48,577 bases of DNA, taken from assembly GCA_015680685.1 (NCBI GenBank), contig MNCI01001033.1:9008-57584 (forward strand), in the 5' to 3' direction. How positions within the stretch are numbered: the first letter of the stretch is position 1; every line of letters begins with the position of its first letter. Positions 11,340 through 22,800 of the stretch are shown in pieces. The notes under the pieces were generated by a model. That model saw only the letters and a list, made by a program, of their open reading frames with translations, was not told where the DNA came from and did not search any database. The translations under genes were made by a program, and so were the position numbers. The stretch comes from Gnetum montanum (lineage: Eukaryota; Streptophyta; Gnetopsida; Gnetales; Gnetaceae).

Positions 11340-13023
11340 TGTAAGGCTAGAAGGAAAAAAAACATCGAAAGATCGTCGGGCAGACACAGCTGACCCTGTC
11401 TTTGCCCGAGGGCAAGCTAGAAAAGTAAACAAAGGTAGAGTGATTTGGATGGTCTGCATGCAAATCAACCAAGGACTTCCCTGAGCATAAACTATGGCTT
11501 GCGCTGGGGTTATCGTAACTAATGTTTTAAAACGTAAACAACAAGTACGAAATTTAAACAGAAACGCATGCAGAACTGGTATTGTAAATGAAATGTGAAC
11601 TGAATGTAAAATAGAGTAAACAGAATAATGGCTAGCAAAACGAACTGTATTATATTTCTTAGAAAAGATGTGCACCAGTCATAGTGTAGCTGCACGTGTG
11701 GATGGTAGGTCAAGCGCCAAGCCTCGAGGTGATGTGATGTGATGTGATTTAGAAGTGCTTGGATGCTAGAAGTCAAAGTGTGTCGAGCACCCAAGGTTTG
11801 TTGGTATGAGTTTCCTAAGTTGTCCAACTCCAAAATTTCCAACCCTGTTTATGTGAATTGACAACGTATTTATAGGGCTGGGCTGGGCTGGGCTCGGGCA
11901 TGGAATTCAAGAATGAAATCAATGGCTGGGAGATGAGAGGAAGGTAGATCAAGTGACATGTATCTAATGGATAGCTGTATGTGAGTTGGACGTGTGTGGG
12001 CAAGCTACGTTCTGGACCAGGTGCATTGTATCTTACAACATGTGACAACTTGCTCAATCTAGGTCATGCTCATACAATTCAGAGCATAAGAACTTGACAA
12101 GCTCAAGCTTGCGAACAAAAATTTACATTCAAAGAATGATGTACAACAAAAGAAATTGTCTCTGGCTTGCTTAACATTCTTGGATTTCTGACTTGATTGC
12201 TGCACGCTATCGATTCAAGTGGTTTCGTGGCTATTTGGGGTGTTTTTGCTTAACAAGAACTTCCAGCGTGAGTTGATTTTTTCTCAGCATGACTTGAGCA
12301 TGCGCACGCTACACTCATGCTACACTCACACTACAGCATGACCTCAATGTGACTACAGCGTGAGTGAGCAAAAACTTACAATTTTTCACCAAATTTTGAA
12401 TTTTTGAAGCCTAATTCTTGAAGTGCAAGGATTGCCTGACTATGATTTGACAAGTTGAGCTTGGAAATGCTTTGTTTTGAGTCATTTATGGTAAGTCACA
12501 CTGGACTCACACTGCAGTGTGACCATAGCATGACTTGTAGCGTGACCTGCAGTGTGACCTGCAAACACTTGCAATTTTGAGCTTAAAATTTGGAATTCTA
12601 GAGGCTGGGATCCATAATTGTCAATAGTGAACCCTGAGGATGACTTGCACCCTTGAAATCAAGTCATTTTGACTCAGTTTTGAGGCTCTAAAAGTTGGTC
12701 ATGCTGTACTCACGCAGCCAGTGTGACCTCAGTGTGAGTGAGAAATGTTTCACTTTATGACTCTGAAATTTGAATCCCAGAATACTAAAGGTTGGAGTTG
12801 ATGTTAGTGGCCTTTAAGGATGGCTTGCACCTTCAGATTGGGCCATATTTGACTTGATTTTGAAGCTATCGAAGTTACTCATGTTGATGTTGAGGGCAGG
12901 CTAGACGGCGTGAGCAAGTTGGGCGTGAGTTCCATGCCTTAGTCAAATTTTACCTCCCGAAACTTTGAAATTGATTGAGTTGTTTTCATTTCAAAGTGCT
13001 AGGCCGAAATTAGTGGTGTTTCA
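11340..13023 (-). mobile_element. 3' LTR of element II (Tat-like), 1684 bp
   Basis: On the minus strand it starts TGAAACACC (13023), right after a polypurine tract, and ends ...CCTTACA (11340). The length is almost the same as element III's LTR (1681 bp), and the start is shared with elements III and IV. The segment 11770-12060 is an inverted match to 48280-48577 (LTR of IV), which supports the assignment. The TATA box is at 11866-11875. Between about 12250 and 12950 the LTR is filled with variants of GCGTGAG and GTGTGACC. Short GTGAT and GGGCT repeats lie at 11729-11749 and about 11876-11896. Confidence 0.8.
11866..11875 (-). promoter_or_regulatory. TATA box of element II LTR
   Basis: CTATAAATAC on the minus strand, followed by a block (TTGTCAATTCACATAA) that is conserved in the LTR of element IV at 48476-48490. 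Confidence 0.75.
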
Positions 13024-13027
13024 TTAG

Positions 13028-13039
13028 CCCCTCTTTTTT
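13028..13039 (-). other. Polypurine tract of element II
   Basis: AAAAAAGAGGGG on the minus strand, four bases before the LTR start. Element III has AAAAAGAGGGG at the same place (43660-43670), with the same flanking GTC before it. Confidence 0.8.
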
Positions 13040-14139
13040 GACGTCTGGAGGAATCCACCTAAGAGGCATTGACAAAGAAGTGCAAAACACCATGAACAAC
13101 CAAGTACCAAGCATTATCCGTAAGCCCTTGGTCGGATGTCATCACACCATTTTCAAAAGTACATGGGATTGAGGGAATTTGGTTTAAGATGTAAGGGGTT
13201 GTAACTGGGGGAAGTCAGGAGTTGATCAAGGGTTATGATTACTGCCAGGATTGTGGGAGAGGAATGCTCTCACGCGAATGAGCCATATCTTTGGTCTTTG
13301 TTAATAGCCAACATTCAGCAGACTCGGAGCTAAGACATAGGAGGTGCGTTCTTTGGAGAAATGAGACTCTTAAATAGTGTTTATGGGGCCCATTGTAAAC
13401 AACCAAAGTCACATGATGATGTGCAAAATGGTCTCTTTGAGATGCGAGTGTAACTATTTTCAAGACAATTGCCTTCTCGCCTGGGGCTTGTATAAGAATA
13501 GCCAATAGTCTTTGGTTTATGATGTCAATGAGGTCATGAAGACCTTTTCCATGCATTTTGCTCTTTGACCTTTCTTTTGGCCTCTTTGAAAGAGCTTGCT
13601 TTTAGTGCTGTGCTCGTGTTCGAGCGCTTGCATTTTGTATCATGCATCGTGTACTGTATTTTGCATTGCAACCACTTAGGGGGTTACAGTGTGCAATAGT
13701 GTATCAAGGGTTTTGAGGTGAGTAGGAGACAATGTATCTAGGGGATGTAATTGAATAGGATAAGGGGGCATGATGGGGAATAGGGAATGTATCAGGAGAT
13801 GGGAATGTACTTATGAACGGATTGATTAACTCGGTTGCAGGTGTCAGGAACAATGTGATACCTTGTCGTTATGATGAAGTGCATCTATGCACGAACGCCT
13901 CAAGTGTGTCATCCTGCAAACACAACTCCAAGAAGACAAGAAAAAAAACACAAATGAATTGGTTAACTAAGCACTTTAAACAAGGAGATGGAGCCATCGC
14001 GTGCAATTTTCAAAGTAGACAGAGTTATGAACAACATTAGCCTCATTAAGGCCCATGAGACAAATTATGCAGCAAGTCTTTGTGAAACATGAATAGCTAA
14101 TTGCAGCAATACATATTTTCAAATTTTTCCTGGTCGTTG
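13040..14139 (-). other. Untranslated region between pol array and polypurine tract of element II
   Basis: This stretch corresponds in position to 42700-43659 of element III. I recognise no protein domain. Short open frames on both strands have no family features. Confidence 0.45.
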
Positions 14140-14648
14140 ATGATGATGTTGCTAGTTTATAGTCTTAGCGGACTATTGTGGGTTAGTTTCACATCATGAC
14201 CCTTTGGATGGTGCCAGTTTAGCGTCGTAGCAGATGGTGCATTGCTAGTTTATAGTCATGGAGGATTGTAAAGAGGCAAACCAGTTTATAGTCTTAGTGG
14301 ACTTTGGATGCTAGTTTTATGTCATGGTGAACAGATGTGGCAGTTTAGCATCATACCAGATAGAGCTTTGTGGTGCCAGTTTCAAATCATAGCCCCAGGA
14401 CCATTCTATGGTATTAGTTTTTAGTCATGATGCTAGGACTTTTCTGTGGTATCAGTTTTAAGCCATGATGCCAGGACTTTTCTATGGTATTAGTTTTAAG
14501 TCATGATGCCAGGACTTTTCTGTGGTATCAATTTTTAGTCATGATGCTAGGAATTTTCTATGGTATTAGTTTTTAGTCATGTTGCTAAGAATTTTCTATG
14601 GTATTAATTTTAAGTCATGATGCTAGGACTTTTACGTACCTCAATTTT
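14140..14648 (-). repeat. Array of inverted-repeat/TTAAACT units after pol (element II)
   Basis: In the sense of the element each unit is GTC...GAC followed by a TTTAAACT-like block. From 14380 to 14640 there are about seven tandem copies of a 38-40 bp unit (plus-strand core AGTTTTAAGTCATGATGCC). From 14140 to 14380 the units are more diverged and irregularly spaced (for example GTCTTAGTGGAC near 14298). Arrays of the same unit occur at 24215-24495 and in elements III and IV. Confidence 0.8.
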
Positions 14649-14649
14649 A

Positions 14650-17600
14650 TCAGACATAGTACTGTTTCAGGTACAGGTGATTTGTAGGATTGGCAAACTT
14701 GTTCCCATCCATGTCAGCAAGTTTGAATGCTCCGTTATTATATGCCTTGGTGACAAAGTAAGGCCCTTCCTAGTTGGCTGAGAATTTATTTGGATGTTCG
14801 TGGGTGGCCTTAAGGACTAGATCTTCTTCTTTGATTGGGTGTTTATGGAGATCGTGTTTGTGCCATTGTCGCTGTTGTTTCTGGTACCACTCGATTTGAT
14901 CAAGCATTTGCACACGTTCTTGCTCCACCGAGTCAAGGTTAGTGATGTGCAGTTCATTATTTTGGATTTCATCAAGGAGGCCCGAGAGAGCTATCTGCAA
15001 TGAGGGAACCTGTAATTCTAGAGGCAAAACAGCTTCAGATCCGTATACAAGGCTATATGGAGTTTTACCTGTAGATGTGTGATGTGTCGTTTTGTATGCC
15101 TACAATGCGTAGACCAATTGTTCATGCCATCATTTCTTACTCTGATTTAGCATCTTCTTGAGCACCATGATGATGGTCTTGTTTGTAGGTTCTGCTTGAC
15201 CATTGCTCTATGGGTAGTAGGGTGATGAAAATGCATGTTTAATACCCAAGCTTTCACAAAAGCTTTTAGTATTTGCACTGCTGAACTGTGGCCCATTGTC
15301 AGTAATGATGGTCATTGGAATACCAAAATGAGTCATGATATTTTCTATTATGAAAGTGAAAATATTTTTTAAGTGGTCTTCCTAAGGGGAATAGCTTCTA
15401 CCCATTTCGTGAAGTATTCAGTTGCAGTGATAATAAAGCTATGTCCCGCAGAGGATGATGGAGTTATTGGTCCAATTAAGTGTAATCACCATTTTTGAAA
15501 TGGCCATGTGATTTTTGTTGTGTGGAATTTGTTAGGTGGCATGTGTATTAGATTACCATGCTTTTGGCAAATGTGACACGTTTTGACCTTGGAGATGTAA
15601 TCGTATTCCATGTGTGGCCAGTAATATCCTAAGCGCCTAATCTTCGTTGCCATTGGTTTGGGTGCTATGTGCCCTCCACAAAGTCCTTTGTGGACTTGAT
15701 CTACAATTTTTTGACCATCGATGCTACTAATGCACATCAGCAGAATGCCTTCGTAGGATTTGTGACACAAAGTGTCTCCTATTAATGCATATTGCTCAGA
15801 GCATTTTCGCATGGTGTCTTTTTGAGCATTTGTCAAATGTTGTGGAAGCTCACCTCTTAGAAGGTACTCTTTTATGTCATCATACCATTCTATTGCGTGT
15901 GTTGTACTAATGGATGCTATAGGCATTTCGTCAAGAGTGTTAATTATAGGTTCAACACAACTTATTATAGAGCTAGACAACACGTGGAACATTTCGGGTG
16001 TCATGTTTAAGGCTAGTGTAGCAAGCGCATCGACAATTTTTTTTTCGCTTCTAAGGACATGTTGTATATCCATTTCTACTAGTTGCTTCAGTAGGTGTTT
16101 GGTCAAATCACAATATGATTGTAAATGGAGAGCCTTACATGCGTAAACCTCAGTGACTTGATTAATGACTAATTGTGAATCACCTCGAACTACAAGACGT
16201 GAGATTCCTGAAGTCAATGATGCTTGGAGACCTCTAAGAAGACCTTTGTATTCTACCATGTTATTGGTACAAGGAAAGGTTAATCGATAGGCAAAGGGTT
16301 GGATTTCTCTAGACGGGTATGTTAAAATGGCCACAGGACTTCCTCCTCGAGAGGTTGAAGCTCCATCGAAATAGAGGATTGCCTCGTAATTGTCAGGTAT
16401 GGCATCTATACTATTAACATTCTCGTCAGGGAACTCAGGGTTAACTATTGCTTGATCATGTGTTGGTGAGACGGCTAATTGTGTGACTATTGCTTGACCT
16501 TTTGTGGAAGATTGAGCAACATAGCGTAAGTCAAACTCTGCAATCATTACTTTCCATCTAGGTATCCTACCTGATTCGAAGATGTTGTTGGTGATAGTGC
16601 GGAGTATGTTATCTTTGCATATAATGTAAACTTGATTGCAGAAGAGATAATGCCACCACTTCTTCAAGGTGAAAACGAGGGCAAGACATGATTTCTCTAC
16701 ATCGTTGTATCATTGTTCGTAGGTGATTAAAGCGTGGCTTAGGTAATATACAGGGCTCTCAGCCCCATCTTGACGTTTTTAACAAAGCATCGATGTGATG
16801 GAAGCGTTAGAAGTTGCAAGGTAGATGTAGAAGGGTTTATCACCTTGAGGGGGATAAAATGTCAGTAATTGAGCCAGTTCTCGCTTTATGTTCTTGAACG
16901 CTTCTTGGCATTGTTGGGTCCATTAGAAATGCACATTTTTCCGTAATAGGTGCTGCATAGGCTTCAACTTATCTATCAATTTTTCGATAAAGCATCTGAT
17001 AAATTGCAACCTACCTTGAAGGCCACGTAACTCGGTAAGGTTTTTTGGTGGTTGCATATTAGTAATTGCCTTAACCTTATCAGGGTCTACCCATATTCCT
17101 ATTTTAGAGACTACGAAATCAAGCATCTTACCCATTTTGACACCAAAGATAGACTTCTTTGGATTGAGTCTAAGATCATATTTGAGACAACATTTTAGCA
17201 CTAATTTTAGATCTTTTGCATGTTGTTTGGTTGTTTTGGATTTCACCACGATATCATCAACATAATCATTGAGAAGATTGAGCATGTAATCACTAAATAT
17301 ATATTTCATTGCTTGTTGATATGTAGCTCCTACATTTTTAAGGCCAAATGGCATCAAAGTATAATAAAATGTACCCCAAGGTGTCATGAAAGTCATTTTG
17401 AGTTGATGTTCTGGATTGATTCTTATTTGGTTTTATCCTAAAAATTAATCCATAAAGGATAATAATGCATGCCCAGCAGTTGTATCAATAAGATGATCAA
17501 TGCTAGGTAACGGGAAATCATCCTTTATAGTGGCTGTGTTGAGATCACGGAAGTCGATGCATATGCATATACTACCATTTTTCTTAGGAACTACAATAAT

Positions 17601-18125
17601 GTTTGATACCCAATTGGAATAATCAATAGCCCGGATGAAGCCGGCTTGGTAGAGCTTTATGATTTCAGCATGGACTACTAATGCAACCTCAGGTCTAACT
17701 TTTCGTGCTTTTTGTTTTACCGGTTTAACTTTCTCATCAAGGATAATATTGTGTTGAATGATTCAGGGATCTAATCATTGCATGTCAGTATACAACCATG
17801 CAAATGTTTTTATATTGTCTCTTAGTACTTGAATGATGTCACCTACAAGTTGTGAGTCTAGTAGGGTACTTAATTTTAATGTTCTAGTTTCACCATTGAA
17901 TGTAGTAATGGGTATTTTAGCTAGGGGATCTTTAGTGATATTATCAGCTTCTAGATCTAGAGTTTTAGTCATGTTTTTATGCCAGTCTGACATTTCTTGA
18001 GTGGAGGCTATTAAATTGGTATAAGTGGACGGATTCAAATCCAAGGATTCTGGGTTGATTGTTCTTTCTACCTCCTCGTATGGTCCATTGAGAGACAATG
18101 TTGAGAGGATATTCTTGGTGGCCAT
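14650..18125 (-). pseudogene. pol of element II: RT, RNase H, aRNH, integrase
   Basis: Reading runs from ATG at 18125 to TGA at 14650 on the minus strand. The order is a pre-RT segment (INPESLDLN, NIKTFAWLYTDM); RT with YQAGFI, VPKKNGSI, TPWGTFYYT and YVDDIVV (about 17257); a connecting RNase H (about 16700); a second RNase H of the Tat type with LYFDGAS, NMVEYKGLL and VRGDSQLV (about 16375-16180, D-E-D residues kept); and integrase with an HHCC motif (GGHIAP ... CHICQKHGN), core and C-terminal GAFKLADMDGN. The frame stays open over most of 18125-15486, with stops near 17760 and in the RT palm. A frameshift follows near 15480, and the first integrase Asp is His (15480-15482). It makes cDNA and integrates it; this copy cannot. 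Confidence 0.9.
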
Positions 18126-18290
18126 GTGCTTGCCCCTGCCAATTTAAAACGGGAGCGAAGTAAGAGACACCCTCTTGGCGAAAGAGTTACTAAATATAAG
18201 CGAACTATGTACTGACAAAAATTGGGAGACGCAGCAGGAGTCATGGCAGTTTAAGGCCATACTGGGCCACTAATGCTGACTTGTCATTTA
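18126..18290 (-). other. Spacer before pol with a candidate 3' splice site and one repeat unit
   Basis: On the minus strand TTGGCAG lies 13 bases before the pol ATG. Element III has TTGGTAG in the same place, followed like here by a GAGCAAG/GGCAAGC block. Upstream, GGCCCAGTATGGCCTTAAACTG (plus 18250-18271) is one copy of the inverted-repeat/TTAAACT unit. Ogre-type elements are known to splice out an intron between protease and RT, and this could be its acceptor. Confidence 0.45.
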
Positions 18291-18394
18291 AATTGAGCAT
18301 ATTCACCATTTTTAAATTTTTAATTTTTGAGTGAATAATAAGATTGTGGGGATTTGAAAGTTTTATAAATTTTACGTTTATCGTTACGTATTTC

Positions 18395-18420
18395 CTTATG
18401 TTTATATATATATGTTTATT
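18395..18420 (+). promoter_or_regulatory. Candidate TATA region of the antisense gene in element II
   Basis: TTTATATATATATG at about 18401-18414 lies 340 bases before the first ATG of the antisense gene. The region between is pyrimidine-rich (TTCTCCTCTTCTTC). This position is a guess, because the corresponding region of element III does not share an obvious TATA box here. Confidence 0.35.
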
Positions 18421-18654
18421 TATTTTTGTAGTTGATGTTTCTGCACTTTTCTCCTCTTCTTCATAAGAATTTTTTGGGCCTCATCTCCAGAGGTTGGAAA
18501 ATTGGGCGAGCATGAGGCAAAGATGACATAAACAATAACATGTAAACACGGTGAAGTAAAATTAAAAGAGGAGATAAAATAAAAGGCAATAAACTAAATT
18601 GAGAATATTAGAGGTTAGAAAAGGGAGTTTTTGGAGTACAAGGCATTATTTCTG

Positions 18655-19850
18655 TTAGCGTGAGTTGCTGGATATCTAACAATAGCGTGAGCTACATTGC
18701 AGGCAGCATGAGCCAAGGTGTTAGCGTCAGCGTCAGTGTGAGTAGGGTAAATCATGAAGGACAAGGGCAGAGGAGAGGCAACCAGGGATAAGGGAAAGAG
18801 GCAGGCAACTCTAGCGTTCATGGAGGAGAGTGAAGAGCTTCTCCAGTGTCTCCCCGAAGCCAGGATTCCAATGTGGAAGAAGGCCTTGCACAAGTAAGTT
18901 TGTTTCCCCCTATTTTCCTCTAGCAGGGTTACCTAGGATAAGATTTTGGGCTATGATTTTCTTGGGGGTTTTGGGATTGCGATTTTGGGTAAATGCAAGT
19001 TTGGGGCGTGAGTGCATGGGCAGGGTTTTTGGATTTCTTGGCATCCTAGGCCATAGGGTTTCTAGTTTTCTTGGGGGCCAGGTGATAGGAGAGTCAGCAT
19101 GACTGTAAGAAAGGCTGGTTTTCAATTTGGTTGCAGCGTGAGCTGCGTTATTTGGGGGAAATTTTAGTGTCAATTTTTGTTTTTCTACCTTCCTTGCAGT
19201 GTGACCATCCTGTCGTTGTTGGTAGCATGACCAAATTTTTTTTTGTTTTTGCTGGGCAGCGTGAGCTATGGATTTTTGGGGTTTCAAAGTTTTGGCAGTG
19301 TGCGACATGAGCTGCAAGTTTTTTTCTGTTCTCAAGCCCCTGGGCTAGAGGGTTTTTTAGCCTTCTTGGCAGCATGAATGTGGGTCATAGGGTTTTTGGT
19401 TTTCTTGGCGTCCTGGGCCATAGGGTTTTGCCCCCTGCCCCTTTTTTTGATTTTAGTGCTTCATACTATAGCGTGACTACCGAGGGAGGCCAACATGAGC
19501 TTGGGGTTTCTTTGTTCTGCCTTCTTGGCAGTGTGAGTGTCTTTTCTTCTTTGGCAGTGTGAGCTATAGGATTTTTCAACTTTGGAGGGCAGCGTGACTT
19601 GGTTGGAGGGTCCAACGTGAGTTTGTTGGAAAAGGCTTATTGTCTTTTATGTTTCTCTGTTGGCAGCTACATGATTTCTAGGTTCTGGGCATCATGAACA
19701 GAGGGCAAGGGTTCTAACACAAGTTGCAAATTCCTAGCATGAGATGGAATGTAGGAACCTAGCATGAGTGTTGAGGGAGGACTGCGTGTCTTTGCTGGAA
19801 TAACCTCTAGTGTGAGTTGCCTTTGGGAGATTGTGGTATGAGTGTCAGGT
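18655..19850 (+). repeat. Dispersed GCAGYGTGAG motifs in intron 1 of the antisense gene
   Basis: Variants of GGCAGCGTGAGCT recur irregularly (near 18660, 18685, 18706, 19134, 19196, 19223, 19257, 19297, 19370, 19468, 19529, 19553, 19589 and others), alternating with GGGTTTTTGG-type T/G-rich sequence. The same core fills the U3 part of this element's LTR (12250-12950). It does not form a regular tandem array. A few copies precede exon 1; most lie inside intron 1 (18894-20322). Confidence 0.7.
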
Positions 19851-22800
19851 TTTCTTTGCTCGAAAGTGTAAAGTGATTGCCAAGATGTTTGTTATTTACT
19901 AATTTCTAAATTTATACTATTTATATTGTTTATTATTTTTCCTAAGACTGATGATTTAATCATGGATTTACTATGAAATCGATTTCAATGTACCCCAATA
20001 AGCATCAGATACACCAAATAGATATTGGGGTCCTTGTCTCATGGGGTGTAGCTAGGCATTCAAAGTATTTGTTTATGTGATTTTTGGTTTATGTGGTTTT
20101 TCCCTATTGTTAGCACTTTATATTTTTTCACTTACCTAATGTTTTGGTCATGTGAAGGGGACCTAAATCCTCTCTCTTGGTGGTTGAGCTTGTTGGGGTA
20201 CTTGCTTGGTTTGGCCCCTTTGGACCAGACACACCCTCCCATGATACGCACATCGGGCCCCATGTGATATGGTTTTGCCCCAGTGTTAGTTCATTTTTGT
20301 CCTTCATGTTGCAGAATTTTAGTGTGGTTATATGGTCTCTCTTGAGTGAACAGTTGGCTCGGGACATCATTGAGATAGCGTTGTCCAGGTCTACACAAGG
20401 CATGCTTGCCTTTATTACCGACACTGATGAGGGACTTTTCAAGGTTGCGGGAGGCCTTGTTAAGGGTCCTAGATCTACATGTCCCTTGACTCGTGTGTGG
20501 GAGCTGCCTACCTGTAGTCATTACAACAGCAGCAACACACTTTTCCTAGCTCTCCATGTGCATACTCTATTCCAAAACTTTCCTGGGATGGTATATAGAG
20601 TGGATAGGTATACTCCCTTGTGCTTTGATTTAAATTATGATTTCTTTTTAAATTTTATGTCATCATATAAATGTAAATTTTTTTTCCTATGTAGGCCATG
20701 CTTTGATGATCATGGGATGTGCGATGATGATGGTGGACTTGCCTTAGCGTGTACAGTGCTAGAGACGTTCATGGTGGGCTGTATTCTTCATGCCGCAGTG
20801 TTGGACCAGACGAAGGTGGCCCTTGTTGACTACCATAGGCAGTTTTCAAGAGCCTTTGAGCATTGTCGAGTTCGAGGTTGGTTACAAGAGGAATGGTCTT
20901 CTAATGGGCCAATTTTCCCTCAAAGAATTGATCCTACGCCCATCTCACCTACACCATTTACTGATGGTAAATGACCACACTCTAGACTCCATTTTCGTTT
21001 TGCATTATTGTGTACTATGTTTTTAACTCTTTGCTCTATGTATTTCTTTTTACAGTAGCTGTCCCTTTTGAAGAAGTTACTGTTGTAACAGGGCGCACCA
21101 AGGCTACACTTTTCATAAAGCATGGGGAGGTAGAGAAATCACAAAAATGGTTGCAGAAGGAAGCTTCTGATTTGATCATTAGTCACCTTACTTAGGCAGG
21201 TTTGATAGACTTGTTTATAGCTTTGACTCCTAGCATTCCGGTTACTGAGATGGTCACCATCATTGATTCTTTCAATGTTGATGCTTCCTATTTTAACACT
21301 CGGGTTTGAGGGGTCAAGGTATCTTTCCACTTGACTACTAAATTCATTTCTGATCTTTTTGACGTGCCCATTGATGGTGCCACAGTGGTCATAGATAAAG
21401 CAACCAAGGAGGACCAGGTTATAAAAGAGCTGGAGGAATGGTTAGGTGTATCTCGGGTCGCAAAGGTTTTGCCATGCAAGACGACACTTGGTCAGTGGAG
21501 GTGAACTTTCTATATTCTCTCTTGCGGGCATGGGCATTCCCTAAATCTCTTTCTCAAGGGAGAAACCTTGGGATCGAGTTTGTATGTGTCATACGTGCAG
21601 TTTTAGAGATAGGCTGGCGCTACAATTGGGCATAGTTTCTTGTATTTGGTTTTCGTGGGGAGATTATCAGGTTATGTTCAAACACCCATGCTAAATCCCA
21701 TTTTACCTTTGCTTTCTTTGTGGGGTACTTATGTAGGTTTGCTAAGTTCCTAGTGGTTTATGATGATAACCGCTATGTTTTCAGGGATCGTTCGCAATTG
21801 TCCCATCCTTGGATTCACCATCTATTTAGCACCACTAGATCCCAGGATCCACCGGGAGACATTGAGAAATCAGTATCAGTTAATAGTGGGGTGTGGCCAG
21901 CCGTTCCCATCATTCCCATGATAGTTTGGTATTAGAACCACCTGGGCTGCGCACATCTATGAAAAGGGCTGAATGTTTGATTAGTGAGACCATTGGGAAG
22001 TCCAAAATGAAGGTGAAGAGGAAAGAACGCCCAAGGGAGCCTGCTCCGGATGCGATACCACCAAGGACGAAGAAGATTCAGTTTGTACTACCAATGGAAG
22101 GTAAGTATCTTATTTTATTGTTGTATATTTATTATTATTTTCTATTTGCTATTTTTTAGCCTATACATTATACACATACTATGTTATACTAACTCTAAGA
22201 TTCTGGTGTTATTCAGAGGAAAGTCTTGAGAGGGATAGAGAGGTCATGGCCCCGATGATTGAATTAGAAGCGGTCATCACAGGACCTGAGGAGGAAGGAA
22301 AAGAAGGGGAAGAAGTAGCCTAGGAAGAAGAAACTCTTACCCCACAAGAGGAAGACATGACAAGCAATGTGGGGACAAAGTTTACGGAGGCCTTGGATGC
22401 ACTTAGGCATTCAAGTGATGAGAGAGATGTCCTCGATGGTTTCTTTGATGGATCTTTGCAGCTTGGTGATATGCCCGGGCTAAACAGCAAAGGGCTTTTT
22501 GGTATATTCCCTTTCAGTGCAATCTATGTCTTTGTAACCTTTAATTTTCATGTGTTGTTTTTGATTATCTTGATTGTTTTTGGCATCAGAGGTAGATGCT
22601 GAGACTTTTGAGGCACATGTATCTCAGGTAGAGGTGTCAGGAAAACAGGTTCCAACCGAAGTGACCTCCCTCACTTATCCTACACCAACCGACCCGCTAA
22701 GACCATGGCCTGAGATGCCTAGTAAGATGGACTTTGTTAAAGGCATCATTGCTGATGTGGTCGCTCACCTACAGGAAGCTCATCTAGAGCTAGGTATGTA

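Noticed and set aside
14380-14640. Regular 38-40 bp repeats resembling a CRISPR array
   Set aside because: Units are tandem and vary throughout with no separate unique spacers, there are no cas genes, and the surroundings are plant retrotransposons.
18025-18055. GGATTCAAATCC, similar to a tRNA T-arm box
   Set aside because: No A box or cloverleaf around it; it lies within the conserved start of pol.
18910-19375. Minus-strand open frames rich in Lys/Pro/Ala (up to 141 codons)
   Set aside because: They arise from the repeated GGCAGCGTGAGC/GGGTTTTTGG sequence of intron 1 read backward; no counterpart in element III.
20177-20322. Extension of exon 2 upstream to an ATG at 20177
   Set aside because: Element III shows no matching protein there, and phase from exon 1 fits an acceptor at TTTTAG just before 20323.
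20128-20521. Minus-strand open frames opposite exon 2 of the antisense gene
   Set aside because: No similarity to pol or gag, while the plus strand matches the element III homologue.
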